The notes beneath the pieces are model-generated. The model was given only the letters and a program-made list of their open reading frames with translations, ran no database searches and was not told where the DNA came from. Shown here piece after piece: positions 10,682 to 22,600 of a DNA stretch of 64,000 nucleotides; within the stretch, counting starts at the first letter, position 1; each line of letters opens with the position of its first letter. The position numbers were made by a program, and so were the translations under genes. This DNA comes from Turnera subulata (taxonomy: Eukaryota; Streptophyta; Magnoliopsida; Malpighiales; Passifloraceae), in contig JAKUCV010001882.1 in the NCBI GenBank assembly GCA_028386065.3, positions 89,534 through 153,533 on the forward strand. The letters are read 5' to 3'.

Positions 10682-13125
10682 CTACCTGTGGAAAGTAGTG
10701 TAATGATTTGTATTGTGGCTCCATCTATCATGCCACTTGCAATACTGTCTGCCTGCGAGCTCTGCCTCTGTTGGAATTCTGTGATCTCCCTGCAAAGTAA
10801 TTTGGCCATTGGAAAACAACTGGTCAAAAATCTCATTGGCCTTAGTTATATCAAAAGTAAATGGCCGTTGATCCAGCTTCCTCGACCTCTTTTCAGAGTG
10901 TTGTTGTTGTCTGGTAGAGGCATCCTCCCTTGCCTTCACCTTCTTTAACGTTGGGCATTCAAACGGTCTACCACTCTTAATTTCCGCCAGACAGACTTCT
11001 TCTTGGCTCGAGGTCCCACTTTCTTCCTCCTGACAGTCGATCTCTGGGTATACCTGATCCCTGAAGTAAGAAGCTTTGTTATGCTTGATTTTGACCTTAG
11101 AATTGGTCAATTTCTCAACTCTGCTGGTTTCCTCTACGAACTGATCAACATCAGTGAACCTTGCACCAATAAACTTCTTCCTCAATTCCCATTGGAGACC
11201 ATTCATCAAGATTTGCACAACATCCCTCTCTGGGATTTGAGTCTTGCACTTGAGGCGTAGACCTCGGAACCGACCCACGTAATCCAACACCGGCTCACCC
11301 AACTGTTGAGTCATACGGGCGAGGTCTGCCAGGGTCACCTCTTCCAGACTTTTGAAAAATTATTCGTGAAATAGGTTCTCCATCTGTTCCCAGGTTTGGA
11401 CCGACCCAGACAGTAAAGTTGAGTACCAGTGGAAGGCGACACCTGTCAATGTTTCGCCAAACAAACGCAACTTCAAGAAAAGGTTAGTATTAATGTCACC
11501 ACACTGGGAAGAGAATTTTGCAATGTGTTCCATTGTCGTGACATGATTTTCTCCAGAGAACTAACTGAACTCTGGCTTCCGGAACCCTAGAGGAAAGACA
11601 TGAACCCTATCAACCCACTCTGGGTAAGGCTTCCCATAAGAGTAATGTGCACCAGGCCTCACCTCAATACCGATCTGCTGCAAAACTTCCACCAGCTGTT
11701 GGCGATCAATACCTTGCTGCTGCACCAGTTGTTGGACTGGCAAGGGTTGATGCGCCGACAGGGGCTGTAGAGGCTGTTGCACTAGAGGCTGCTGCTACAA
11801 AGGCTGTTGCACCGGCAATGGCTGTACCGGAGGCTACTCGACGGGAACCTCCCTTCCATAAAAATAACCTCCTGGATTGGGACCTCTAATCTGGTTGAGG
11901 GCTCCATTGCCCCCTGGTTTAATTCAGGGACAACGTTGTGCTGAAACCCTCTCTGGTTTAGGTTGAACGTGCCGTTACCTCCCTGGTTGTAGTTGTCATA
12001 TCTGGGAGCCTGATTGGGCCTTCTCTGATTATACACTCCATTGCCCCCTGGTTGTAGTCGTCATAATGGGGAGCCATATTGGGGTTGAATGGCATTTGGT
12101 AAGCGCCATTGTTGAGTTGGTCGTTGTTGAAAACAGCCTGAACGGGTGGGGCTTGTGGCGTTCCAACGTTGAAGTAAAGGTCGTTGGCTGCTTGATGACC
12201 TCCGTGAGGCTAGTCACCGCGGAGATTGTTCTCTACTACGATATATGGCTGGCCTTGGTGACCAACCCTTAGGGCATTTGCCTGGACCCCTCCGATGGCC
12301 TGTCCAATGTCATTCCGTACCTCCTCCTGGGGCCACCTGCCCCCTTAGCCTCAATATACTCTGGTTATTCCCTGCAAAAGCTTGGTTAGGAAACATAGAA
12401 TTATTATTGTTCTGAGCGACAGGTGAATTATGGCCCCAGGATGAAGCCATGGAACGCTCCAATCGATCAACCTTTTGGTTGACCTGCTGCATTACGCTCA
12501 TCAACTGAGCCTCCATCTCCTGGTTATTCCGCAGATTCTGTGCCTTGGCTACAGTTGCAATAACGGCCACCTGTCCCTCCGTGATGATAGGCCTCTCATA
12601 CCTGGATGTCTGTTGCTGGGTGGCAGAGGACTCTACCACATGGACATATGCAGCGCCTACCCGTTATGCGGAGGGCCTTCCGAAATGGAGTATCTTGGTA
12701 GGGGAAGGTAAACTGTAGCGCGAGCCGTCCGCCCTTTCTTCCTCGGACTCTTCCTCGACGGGACCTTCAGCGAATGGATTATCCTCGTTGGAGTTCACCT
12801 CTCCAACCTTCTTCTTCCCGTCAGCCTTGCTCTGGCTGGCAGACAGATCTGCTACGGCCTTACCCTGGCCGGTTGGTTGTTCAGCCATAATTTTGGCCTT
12901 GCCTTGGCCGCGTAGTGAATCTTTGACCTCTCTGATCAAAGTTTCGATCTTTGATTTTCCATGTTGTTGCTCAAGTTGAGCCTGGCGATCGCCTACCTCG
13001 TGTCGCTTAGCGCTCGCTAGAGCACTAGTGAAGCCTGGCTGCTTCAGTTCTTCTTTGATAGCTCTTCTAGCCAGAACGATCTCTTCTACGACCTTTCTGA
13101 GCTTCTGACTCCTCATCTCGGGCAT
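10682..13125 (-). pseudogene. Gypsy gag polyprotein, degenerate
   Basis: Gag packages element RNA into particles. The ATG at 13125 opens MPEMRSQKLRKVVEE, charged and coiled-coil-like to about 12664. Pieces in shifted frames follow: a Gln/Asn-rich coiled coil (12639-12310), a Gln/Pro-rich linker (12036-11561) and the core retrotransposon gag domain. The core domain reads MEHIAKFSSQCGD and FHWYSTLLSGSVQTWEQM around 11530-11380, then the piece from 11338 with TLADLARMTQQLGEPVLDYV. A Cys/His knuckle-like motif (CKWHDRWSHNTNHYTTFH) lies near 10710. Stops at about 11560 and 11360 and several frameshifts show decay. Confidence 0.8.
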
Positions 13126-13192
13126 GGTGAATGCTCGGCGACAAGACTTCTATATAGTGGAACGTATGGGTCCCACTGGGTGTGCAAAAAAC

Positions 13193-14021
13193 TGTTCGCG
13201 TACGAACAGCGAGCGACCAACGACTTACTGATCTGACTACTTGAAGAGCCGAACCGACAACCGGATCCGACCGTTGATAAGCCGAACGGACAGTGTCGCA
13301 CGTCCTGGACCGGGTTTTGATGCTAACTTGCCGATCCGACCGTTGAAAGGCCAAGGCGACAACCGAATCCGACCGTTGAAGGGCCGAACAGACGTTATTT
13401 TTTGTTTTCTAAGTTAAATTAAACTAAAGAAAGCATAGTAATTCTACACTACTGTGCGATATAGAAAATTGATAAAACGAAGGTAACTGGTTTTCTGATT
13501 GATTTCTCTGTATCCCGTACAAGAACAATTATCAGCCTTTTATAGGCACAGCCTAAAAGTAACAGATGAATTATGATCTTGTAAGATCTTATTCAAATTT
13601 AAAAACTCAATATAATTCTATTATTCGAAAAGCCCTATTGATTAGTAAGCTCAAATTTTAAAAACATCCGGAAAAGATATCCACCAAATTCTAATCGTCG
13701 ACATCCACTTCAAATCTTGGTACGGCAATTACGCTCATCTCCTACAACAACTAGAAGTTGCTCTCATTTAATCACAATAACTAGCAGTTGCTCTGGCCCA
13801 ATCTCTAAAAGCTCGTCCACCATAGGTTAGACGAACAACCAACCATAGCCCAAGAACAATCAACTAGAAGAACTACAAGACATGGGCTCATAAAACAGCC
13901 AGAGAGGGAGACTGTTATGGCAACCATAAGCCCAAAGCGAGAGACCGTGTAACCAAACAACTGCAAGCGACAGAATGAACCCATGCAATAATTAGCCCAG
14001 GCCCACGATTCGGTGCAAACA
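13193..14021 (-). repeat. 5' LTR of the TR-GAG-like element
   Basis: This 829-bp copy matches 6872-7674. It has an extra stretch of about 30 bp near 13755-13790 that looks like a local duplication of the AACTAGCAGTTGCTCT unit. No standard plant initiator-Met primer-binding site is visible just inside it, so the priming tRNA is unknown. Confidence 0.9.
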
Positions 14022-14219
14022 TATAATAATACTTACACGAGTATTCTCCCAATCCTTTATTCTTGTCTATGTTCTTTATTCGTTAATTCCCTTTATTGTT
14101 GTTCTATCTCTTCTCTTTGGTGTGTTTGAAGCTTATAGGCTGAACAAGTAAGCTTGGGGCTTGCTTGTGCCGCACGGGGGTGTTCTATCCGCTACGCAAC
14201 ACTCTGACCCCATGACAAG

Positions 14220-14231
14220 TGGTAGCGGAGC
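14220..14231 (+). other. Primer-binding site (initiator-Met-like), Copia-type element
   Basis: TGGTAGCGGAGC lies two bases after the LTR end. It matches the plant initiator-Met complement TGGTATCAGAGC at 10 of 12 positions. The identical variant occurs in the Copia element at 35361-35372. Confidence 0.75.
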
Positions 14232-14273
14232 AAAAAGGTTTTATTTGCGGAAATCTGGTGTTGTTGGGTGCGC

Positions 14274-14535
14274 TGCTGGGCGCGCCAACGACTGAGCCTG
14301 GGTGCGCTTCTGGGCGCGCCAACGACTGCTGCTGGTTGCACTTCTGGGCGTGCCAACTACTAACCTAGGTGCACTTCTGGGCGCGCCAACGACTGACCCT
14401 GGGAGCGCCAACAACCGAGCCTGGTGTACTATCAGGCGCGCCAGCAGGTTCTGCTGGGTGCCAACGGGCGCGCTAATTGGTGCTTCTGGGTGTGCCAATG
14501 GGCGTGCCATCTGGTGTCGCTGGGTGCGCCAACTG
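14274..14535 (+). repeat. Tandem array built on GGCGCGCC, about 33-bp units with 11-bp phasing
   Basis: The octamer GGCGCGCC or a one- or two-base variant starts at 14279, 14313, 14347, 14380, 14402, 14435, 14467, 14489, 14501 and 14523. Spacings are 34, 34, 33, 22, 33, 32, 22, 12 and 22, close to multiples of 11. The array lies immediately downstream of the primer-binding site. In frame it would encode an 11-residue repeat related to ALLGAPTTDPG. Confidence 0.85.
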
Positions 14536-17124
14536 GTGCTGGTGGGCACTGTGATTGGGCTGGTTGGCTTGGTTTGGTTGTTGCTGGAAGGTTGACTTAA
14601 ACTAAATAAAAAGGTGGTTTTGTTTGTTTGTTTTAGTCGACTTTGTGGTTGTTGCAGAAGGGTTTTTTGCGCGAATAATACTTGCTTATTGGTGTCTCTC
14701 AAAGACGATTGTGTGACTCTTCTCATTCTTTTTGGTTGCTGTTTGCTGACCTTGCGGGAGGGAGGAGAGGTGCTGGGTGCTATTGACTTAGGCAAAGGTG
14801 CTGCTGACGACTTTGGGCAAGGAGCTCAAGTTTTATTTGCATAATAGGACTTGGTGGCTGGAAGCTTTTCAATTTTCTACACCAAGACGACACCAACAAA
14901 CACAAGGAAGGTGGCTCAGAAGCGTTGTTGGACAGAGGGGCTTGCTGGTTTTGAGTTTTGGCTTTTTATTATAAAAGTTAACTTTTGGTGGGCTGCTGCT
15001 GTGTTTGTTTCTGTGCTTGCCGATTGTGGAGGGCTGCTTGGTTTTGTCAATTGGAGTTGTGTGGATTAATTGGAGTTTCTGTTCCTTTGGCACCTACACA
15101 CTTGTTTGTCATTGATTGTTGCTAATTGGTTGACTATTTCACTTTGGGATAGCCGTATTGTTTGTTGGTGGACTTCAAAGGTACGTTGGGAGCTATTGGG
15201 TGTTTTAGTTGGCTTTGCTCTTGGTTTAATACCATCATTCACACACATGTTTCTTGGAGCTTCTTCTTTGTTTTCTCTGGATTGCTTTGGTTTCGACATG
15301 ACCATAGTTGGCAAGGTTGTTTGGAGTACATTGATGCGATTGCCTTGTTGGGTGTTTGGTGTCAAGCATTGTTGGGCTGTTGGTGCGGACATGGAGGATT
15401 GGCAAGCTGATCAGGTGCGATTAGGTGCTGATGATGTATCGCTGAGGCGTGCTGATACGATTAGCGAGCTGATGGATGTGCATTGGGACAGACTTGGCCA
15501 GCGATGCACAGGCTGTACACGCAGTGGGCATGAACAGTGCACAGACGGTGCACACTTTGGACACGGGCAGCACACGGATGACTCGAACAACGGGGAGGCT
15601 AACTACGGACTTTCTGTGCAACTTCTCATGGACAATTCTAGCAGTAAAATTGTACCTTTTGGACATCAATTGGGGGAGGAAGGACAGGTTGGTGAACCAC
15701 TTTTCTCATTACACATGTTGTGTCAATTTTTGTTGCATGGTGGGGGATCTTTTTACTTGCACTTTGATGGGAGTTGGATGAATTCGGCGCAAAGTTCTGG
15801 GGCTTTTCAAGGAGAAACATGGATGATTCTTGCGACAAGAGGAAGAGTAGATACAAGTGGGATGGCTTGTTCTTGGGGAAGACAAGTTGGATTTCTTGGT
15901 GCGTTGCGACAAGGTGACACATTCTTGGTGGACTATCACTGTTCGATGCTGAATAGAGTTTTGGCGCTTGGGAAGAATGCTGGGCAGCAAGGTGTTGAAG
16001 GGCTTTGTGAGCATTCAAGAGGTTCGGGTAACAAGGTCATTGCTTGGGATGCTTTCTGCAAAATGGCGCATTGTTTTAGTGTTCTTGTTGATTTGCTACG
16101 GTGTAGAGAACTTCATGGTGAAGTGCACTTGGCACACTTGGACCGATGCGTTGGGGATTTTATTAGCACTCAAGAAGACTTTGGCTTGACGATAGAAAAG
16201 ACAATGAATTGGAGATGTCGACTTGATAATTGTGGTTTTTGTGCTAATTACTTTGTTAGTGCGTGGTACATTGACAGGTTTTGGTGGAGGTTTGCTGCAA
16301 AGGTATTTGCAAGCAACTCAAAGGCACATAAACACAAGTTGACAAGGGAGAATGCGACTCAATCAAGGAGGAGTGTTTATCATGGATGCGAAGGACATTG
16401 TGATGACGATGTTGGGTGCAGCAATACATGGTGGCCTGATGGGGCAGACACTCAAGACAACTCCAAGATTGAGGTGCCAACGATGGAGCTGAGGAGTGGT
16501 TCAAGATCGGAGGTACAACCTGATTGCAAGGGTGCAATTGAGCAATCTTAATTCACAAGGGACTGTGATGTTCTAGGGGGTGGAGAGGGTTCGGTGAGTT
16601 GCACATCAACTGCGGAGTCAAGGAAAAGGCGAAGCATGGGTGACAACGAGCGGCATCCAAGGGAGGCATGTGCACTGGCCGAATCAAATAGAAGAGGAGG
16701 CACAGTTGTAGACATGATGCTTGGATTGCTACTACCAAGGGAGGCATGTGCACCGGCCAAATCATATGGAAGAGGAGGCACAGGTGTAAACATGATGCTT
16801 GGTTTACGGTGTAGACAATTACATCGTATGGGCGAGTTTCCGAGGAAGTATACACTTGCGAGGAGATTGCAAGACAGGGAGTATACACTTGTTGGACGGA
16901 TGCAAGACATTTGTTTCAATGGTTCTGAGGATGACTTAGCCCGTGGGCACGTTCTCAATGAGGAGACGGGTACGATGAGGATGGTGGCACGAGTTTGCTG
17001 GAGCAACGGGATGGTACGCGTCAAGTGCACACACTTAGTGGAAGTGGGGTACACACACTTGTTCGAGGTGGCAAGGATGCTAACCGAAGATCAAGAATGG
17101 ATGAAGATTGGAGACCAAGAGTGA
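14302..17124 (+). pseudogene. Long decayed reading frame of unknown function inside a Copia-type element
   Basis: One plus-strand frame is almost open for about 940 codons, broken only by stops at 14593, 14842/14845, 15067 and 16549 before the final stop at 17122. The longest open part is 15070-16548, preceded by a stop and lacking a convincing ATG. The product would be rich in Trp, Cys and Gly with hydrophobic runs near its start, and I recognise no gag, protease, integrase or polymerase motif. At 16657-16812 a 78-bp duplication keeps the frame (26-residue repeat, PREACALAES versus PREACAPAKS). It may be a captured gene, a novel retrotransposon ORF, or a compositional artefact. Confidence 0.35.
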
Positions 17125-17577
17125 TCAGGGGCTGGTCATGGCACAATTGGAATCATGGTTTTGTTTTGAATGTTCAGTGGCTTGGCAACTTCAAGTGGAG
17201 GGATTATCCATTGGCGAGGTGGAAGCGTGAACATCGAAAACGACTATTCGAAGGCAGAGTAGTTGTGGCGCATCATCATTGAAAAAAAAAAACTCGCACG
17301 CACAACATCGTAGTTATGAGATACAAACTGAGAAGGATGATGTTATGAGATTTACATGAATCATACCATGACCCCAACTTGATTTCGAAACCCTAAGTCC
17401 CCTGATACAAACAACAATAATTGGACCCACTTGCTTTCCCCTTCAACCTGGCCAAAGCACGGTATGTACTCTACTTTCCAACGATTATCACAATTTTTGG
17501 TTTGCGAAACAAAAAAGCAAAGCCAAGTTTCAGAGGGGAAAAGGAGGAGACGAGGGATGTAGAAAGAAGATGGAAGG
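17125..17577. other. Stretch without a recognised gene
   Basis: This is the tail of the Copia-type element body, an A-run at 17282-17292, and then unique-looking sequence up to the MULE. No matching 3' LTR for the element at 6527 is present, so its right end is lost or undetected. Confidence 0.4.
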
Positions 17578-17586
17578 GTTTTGAAG

Positions 17587-19116
17587 GGCTTCATTACAAA
17601 ATACCCCCCTATACTTTAGGTCAAAGTAAGATCATCCCCTGACAAAAAAAAAACCAGTATTTGACCCCTTAAATTTTAAAATTCTCCGGTTAGCCACCTA
17701 TGGTTGAACCGATTCCAACCCCGTTAATAGAATTAACGGACTTCATGGATTTTGGACACGTGGATTGTACAAGACCGTTGATTTTTACCTCTCACTCTTT
17801 CTTTTTTTTTTCTTTTCTTCAGTTTCTTTTTTCTGCCTTTCTCTTCTTTTCTTTATTTTGTTTTTCTCTTCATTTCTTTTTTTTTTCTTCTTCTCTTTTT
17901 TTTTTCTCTCTTTTCTTCTTCACGACTTTTCTTTTTTCTTTCTTTTTTCTTCCTTTCTTCTTCTTTTCTCTGCCCTCCTTCCTCCTCCTCCTCCCACCGC
18001 CTCCCTCCTCCTCCTACCCCTGTCGCCTCCCTCCTCCTCCTACCCCTGCCGCCTCCCTTCTTCTCCCCCACACTTCTCTGTTCGGAAGTTCCACCACCAC
18101 CTCCACGTTCCTCTTCCCCCACTGTCGGCCCCTCCTCCACCACCCCTCTCATCGCAACCACCTCCCTCTCTGTAAATAAAACCCAACCCTTTGAAACTCT
18201 CCCACACAGCCTTCCTGATCTAAACTCCCACCCTGATCTCACTCCCACTCTGTCTTTTTTTTTTTTAATCTAAGGTGGGCAAGGGTAACAATATTCTGGG
18301 ATTTGTTTCACTCACTCGTTTAAATTAAAAAAAAATGGGATTTGTTGCTAGTTTATGTGGGTGGCGAAATATAACTGATGGGGTGATGAAGAACTGTAGA
18401 ACTCTTGGAAAACAATTTTTAGGACTTATCTTTAAAATTATTTTTATAAATAGAAAATAGAGAAATTATCTTTAAAATGATTACTCTTAAAATTCTTTTT
18501 GTCTTTCTTTTTTGTCTTTTTTATAATAATTTTTATATTTTTTAAAAAATATAACAATAAAAATTATAAAGTCAATTTTTCTATCTTTTTAATTTTTTAA
18601 AAAATTAAAGAGTCAATTTGAAATTTTTTAACTAAAAAATTCGTTTTTGTGAAATTTTAGAAACCATAAAAGTAATTTTATATTTATATTCTCTTATTCA
18701 TAATTTTTTTTTGTTTTTTTAAAATAAAATAATGGAAAAATAAGTCTATCAAACGGAAAACTAAGGCAAAATTCTCCTCCAATTTTTTCTTCATTAATTT
18801 TCCTTTTCCTATGATATAAAATATTTTATTCTTTTTATTTTGTTTAGAAAAAGTAATAATCATTACATAGTTTGTTTTTTTCATTTTTATAATTTTTTCT
18901 AAAAGTGAAAATGGAGGAGGAATCGAACGGTAATGATCTTGCCACGTGTCGAACATCCGTGCATTCCGTTAAGTGAACTAACACCAATCTAAAAACCCTA
19001 ACGGAATGAGGTAAAATGCGGAATTACAAAGTTTAGGGGGTCAAATACGGGTTTGTTTTTGTCAGGAGGTGATCCTATTTTGACCTAAAGTACAGGGGGT
19101 ATTTTGTAATGAAGCC
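17587..19116. mobile_element. Complete non-autonomous Mutator-like element (MULE)
   Basis: A perfect 9-bp TSD, GTTTTGAAG (17578-17586 and 19117-19125), brackets a 1530-bp element. Both ends begin GGCTTCATTACAAAATAC and remain inverted-repetitive for about 95 bp, then more weakly to about 180 bp. Long TIRs plus a 9-bp TSD are diagnostic of MULEs. The interior has no transposase. It holds a polypyrimidine stretch (17790-17980), CCTCC-rich sequence to about 18160 and an AT-rich right half. ORFs in the CT tract are low-complexity. The element ends 526 bp upstream of the dehydrogenase ATG. Confidence 0.9.
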
Positions 19117-19125
19117 GTTTTGAAG

Positions 19126-19642
19126 TATTTTTTAAATATTTGCCGGAAGATAGTGGAGTAATGGGGACTTTGCACGAATTTAAAGTTGAGGGGCATGATG
19201 CACCCAGCCGGGAAGTGCATGGAAGAATGCATAAAATTAACTAACAGAAGGGTAAAGCATAATCAATTGATAATATAGGATGCTAAAATTTGGGAATTTA
19301 TAGCTGAGTTGAGGAGGTGAACTTGGTCAAACCTTATGATAAGGGGTTCTTTTGCAATTAACCCAAAGTAGCCCCTCAAAAGTGGAAAAACGAAAAGTAC
19401 CAGTCTTTAGCACTCAACTGCATTTGTCTCCTCCTTAATGGCAGGCAGGCAGGCAGTTCTTTTAAATTAGTAGTTCCCATTTTCATGAGATGGAATACTG
19501 CCTGCCTAACTAACTAACTAACTAACTGACCAGTAAGTAATGAGCCATAAATATAAAAAAGGGATGGGAGTGGTGATTTGGGCAGTGATCAGTTTTTGGG
19601 AGTGTTTTTTTTTGTTTCTTCTTCTTCTTTTTTGTTGAAAAT
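19126..19642 (+). promoter_or_regulatory. Upstream region of the dehydrogenase, with microsatellites
   Basis: This is the stretch between the MULE and the gene's ATG. It contains a (GGCA)4 run at 19441-19456, a (CTAA)5-type run near 19506-19527, and a CT/T-rich leader (19598-19632) just before the ATG. No definite TATA box was assigned. Confidence 0.4.
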
Positions 19643-22600
19643 ATGAGGAGGGTTATTTGGGTTCCAATAACTAGCAGCAGCAGCATTGTAGCCGCACCAA
19701 CACCAACACTAACAAGAATAACAAGGGCGGTTGCTCCTCGTTTGTTATCCACAACTTCTGCTTCTGCTCCCGCTGCCAGATGGGAAGGTGGGGTTTCCTT
19801 GGTTCAAGGAGCTTCCCGAGGAATTGGCCTCGAATTTGTGAGCTTGCTTCCCCCACCTTCTCTCTTTGGTTTTTTTTTTTTTTTTTTTTTTTTTTGCTTC
19901 AATTTTGGGTTTTAATCCTCATCCTTATTGTCCCTCCCACTTGTGTTGTGTTTGGTGCTTTGGTGGAATGGAATGGATATTATAAAAAGGAACGTGTCTA
20001 CTACATTTGTTGCCTATCCTTATCCTTTCTTTATACACTACTACTTCATCTTTTTAGTTAGTTATTATGTTCAGTAGAGTAACACTTTGTGGGCTTGAAT
20101 GGAAGCCCTTAATGATCATCACAACAATGTGGAAAAACAGGAAACATAAGATATACTTCACTACAGGCAGAAGAGTGAGAAAAATGAGAATGCAAGCATT
20201 CCATATACCTTTTTTAACTACTCCAATTTGGGATAAGTTCCTTGAATGAATTGTAGGAAGATCAAGAATTCTGGTAAGAACATAGAACTCTCCAGAGAAT
20301 TGAAGACCTTATGCACCATAAATCACAAAAAGGCTGCAAAAACCTGGGTCTCAGTTGTCTACCATCCCGATTTGTCAATCCACGGCACAGATTCTAGTGT
20401 CAGATAGATCATATAAAAGCCAGAACACAGTCAGGCTACCTGGAAACATTTGTCAACACTCTATAATTCCTTTGCAATCATCGTCATAGAAGATATGTAC
20501 TGGCTATTGGCACTCCATCCAACTCTCAACACCATACCCTTCCAACTCGTCTTTTCCAAATTCTGTTTACCCCAAGAAAGCTCTCCATGCTTGGTACAAC
20601 TGCCTTAGATATGCAGCACTTAGACACAACGCCGCTACAGACCAACAAAGAAAATGGGCATTCAAATATTGGATGATTGAAGATTATTTTGTATTATCTG
20701 ACTTATACCTTTTGAGGATGGCATAAATTTTGAGGCAACTACGAAAAAAAATAAAAAAAGAAGCCTCATATTTTTTTTTGTAGCTGGTTTTAACTCAACA
20801 ATCCCGCTAGACAGTGTGTCAAATTTTACATCTTGATGCAGGCCAAACAACTTCTAGAGAAAAATGAGAAAGGGCAGGTTGTTGCTACTTGCCGGAATCC
20901 TGATGGAGCAACAGGACTACTTGATCTGAAAATCAAGTTTGGTGACCGCCTCAACATATTACAGTTAGACCTGACCAATGAAAAAACCATCGAGGTTACT
21001 GCTGTTTTCTTTGTTCCTCGTGGCTATTGATTTTCCAAGAGAAAAAGAAGAAAAAATGAAAAAAAGAAAACCAACCTTTTGGTTTTTCTTCTGGTTGATT
21101 ATTTGAGGTTTTTTGACATTATTTTTTGCTACGGGTTAGCTAATACTTTACTGAATGGCACCTGATGGTTGATATAATTCTTTCTTCAGGCATCTGCAAA
21201 GTCTGTACGTGAAAATTATGGCTCCATGAACCTTCTCATTAATGCATCAGGAATCCTTTCAATACCAAATGTGATGCAGCCAGGTGGCCAAAATTACTAA
21301 TTTGTTTTCTGTATAGTTAAACTTCTTCTCTGTCTTATGGATTGGTAAGGGAAATCCAGAAAAGCAATTCTGTGAACCCTACTCTCGCTTATTCTTTGAA
21401 TTTCAGTGCAGAAACAACATTGAGCAAAGTAGAAAAGTCAGCATTGATGCTTGCTTATGAGGTTAATGCTGCCGGACCTATTTTAGTGATCAAGGTACTT
21501 TTAGAAGGAGCTAGCACAACACTCGTTCTGACTTGCTTTCTCTTAGGGACGAAGAGTTACAAAAAGATTAGTAAGCCAGGATTAAAATATTTGACAACAA
21601 CACAATTTTCATTTTCTCCATAGCAGTTTCTCTGTAACCATTTGCAAAATGTAGAAATGTAAAGCTGTCACTGTGACTGATTGCACTAGTTAGCATGAAG
21701 ATAATTCTGTGCCTTCGCTTTTAATGTAATTATGTATGACTAATACAAGAAGAAATAATTGTGGCTGTTTAACTGATATAAATTCAGTGGTGCGGAATGC
21801 TGATGATGGAACTAGCAAATCGATTTGGCCGGGAATCATGTCTTTGAAGTTTATGATTCGAATGAAGCCAAATTAGTCGCTGCTTGCGCTGGTCCTGTCT
21901 TGGGATTGATTATTCTCAGTATTTTCCTGTGCAGCATATGTGGCCTCTTCTGAAAGCTGGTGGAGGCATGGGGACTAAAAGAGATGTGGCAGTGGTGGCC
22001 AACTTAAGTGCCAGGGTAGGATCAATCGGTGATAATCACTTAGGGGGTTGGCATGCTTATCGTTCTTCAAAGACTGCTTTGAATCAGTGTATGGCTCCTT
22101 ACCTAAAGTTTCCTATGCATGACCTTGGCCTATGGCTTGAAATTTCAAACATCAATGCCTAGTCCTATCAGATACTGATCAAATTTGCCCGTGATGTCAT
22201 AAAGTTATGTTCAACTTCCTCGTTGTTTTATTACTTGCTACTGATGTTTATTTGCGACATTGAGAGTCGTGATCACTTTAGTGATGAACTTCTTCATTGG
22301 CATGTTTACCTTTTACGATTGTCTGGAACAAATTTACATATTAACTTCCTACAATAGATTCAGTGGAACCCAGCTAGGAATTTGATGCCCGGTTGCCATC
22401 TCCTTGATGGACTAATTGCACTTGGCTTTATGGAGTACCACTGGCAGCTTATGCAAAGGATGCGTTTGTGTTGAATATTTAGACTAAGTTATTTAATTAT
22501 TTATTAATGTCTTTATTTTAATAAGATGTCCTAAGTTTTATAGGAATGTGGTATTTGGATGGCCTGTAAAATCATAAAACTCTTGTGTCTTGTGTGTGGT

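Larger units (their letters stand above)
6872..14021 (-). mobile_element. Complete non-autonomous Ty3/Gypsy element with gag-protease only (TR-GAG-like)
   Basis: This 7150-bp element is bounded by LTRs (6872-7674 and 13193-14021) and a perfect 5-bp TSD, TATAA (6867-6871 and 14022-14026). On the minus strand the order is 5' LTR, gag (13125 to about 10700), protease (9935 to about 9060), the PR-RT linker (to about 8785), a non-coding 1.1-kb stretch (8784-7675), a G-rich polypurine tract and the 3' LTR. No reverse transcriptase, RNase H or integrase is present. It would need enzymes from another element, as described for plant TR-GAG elements. It is inserted in a Copia-type LTR. Confidence 0.85.
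6527..14217 (+). mobile_element. Copia-type 5' LTR, split by a nested Gypsy element
   Basis: Without the nested element (6872-14021) and one TSD copy, the two parts 6527-6871 and 14027-14217 join into a 536-bp LTR. It begins TGTTAGTGTACCC and ends CATGACA. It contains a TATA-like box (CTATATAAATAGG, near 6799). A primer-binding site follows two bases after its end, which sets the orientation as plus. The start is inferred from the TGTTAG consensus. No matching 3' LTR exists in the window. Confidence 0.65.

Noticed and set aside
14241..14795. Minus-strand ORF of 184 codons
   Set aside because: Lies antisense over the GGCGCGCC array and the long plus-strand frame; its repeats follow from the 33-bp DNA units.
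17700..18248. ORFs of 136-159 codons on the plus strand and 131 codons on the minus strand
   Set aside because: They are translations of a polypyrimidine/CCTCC tract inside the MULE: Phe/Ser/Pro or Lys/Glu runs with no conserved sequence.
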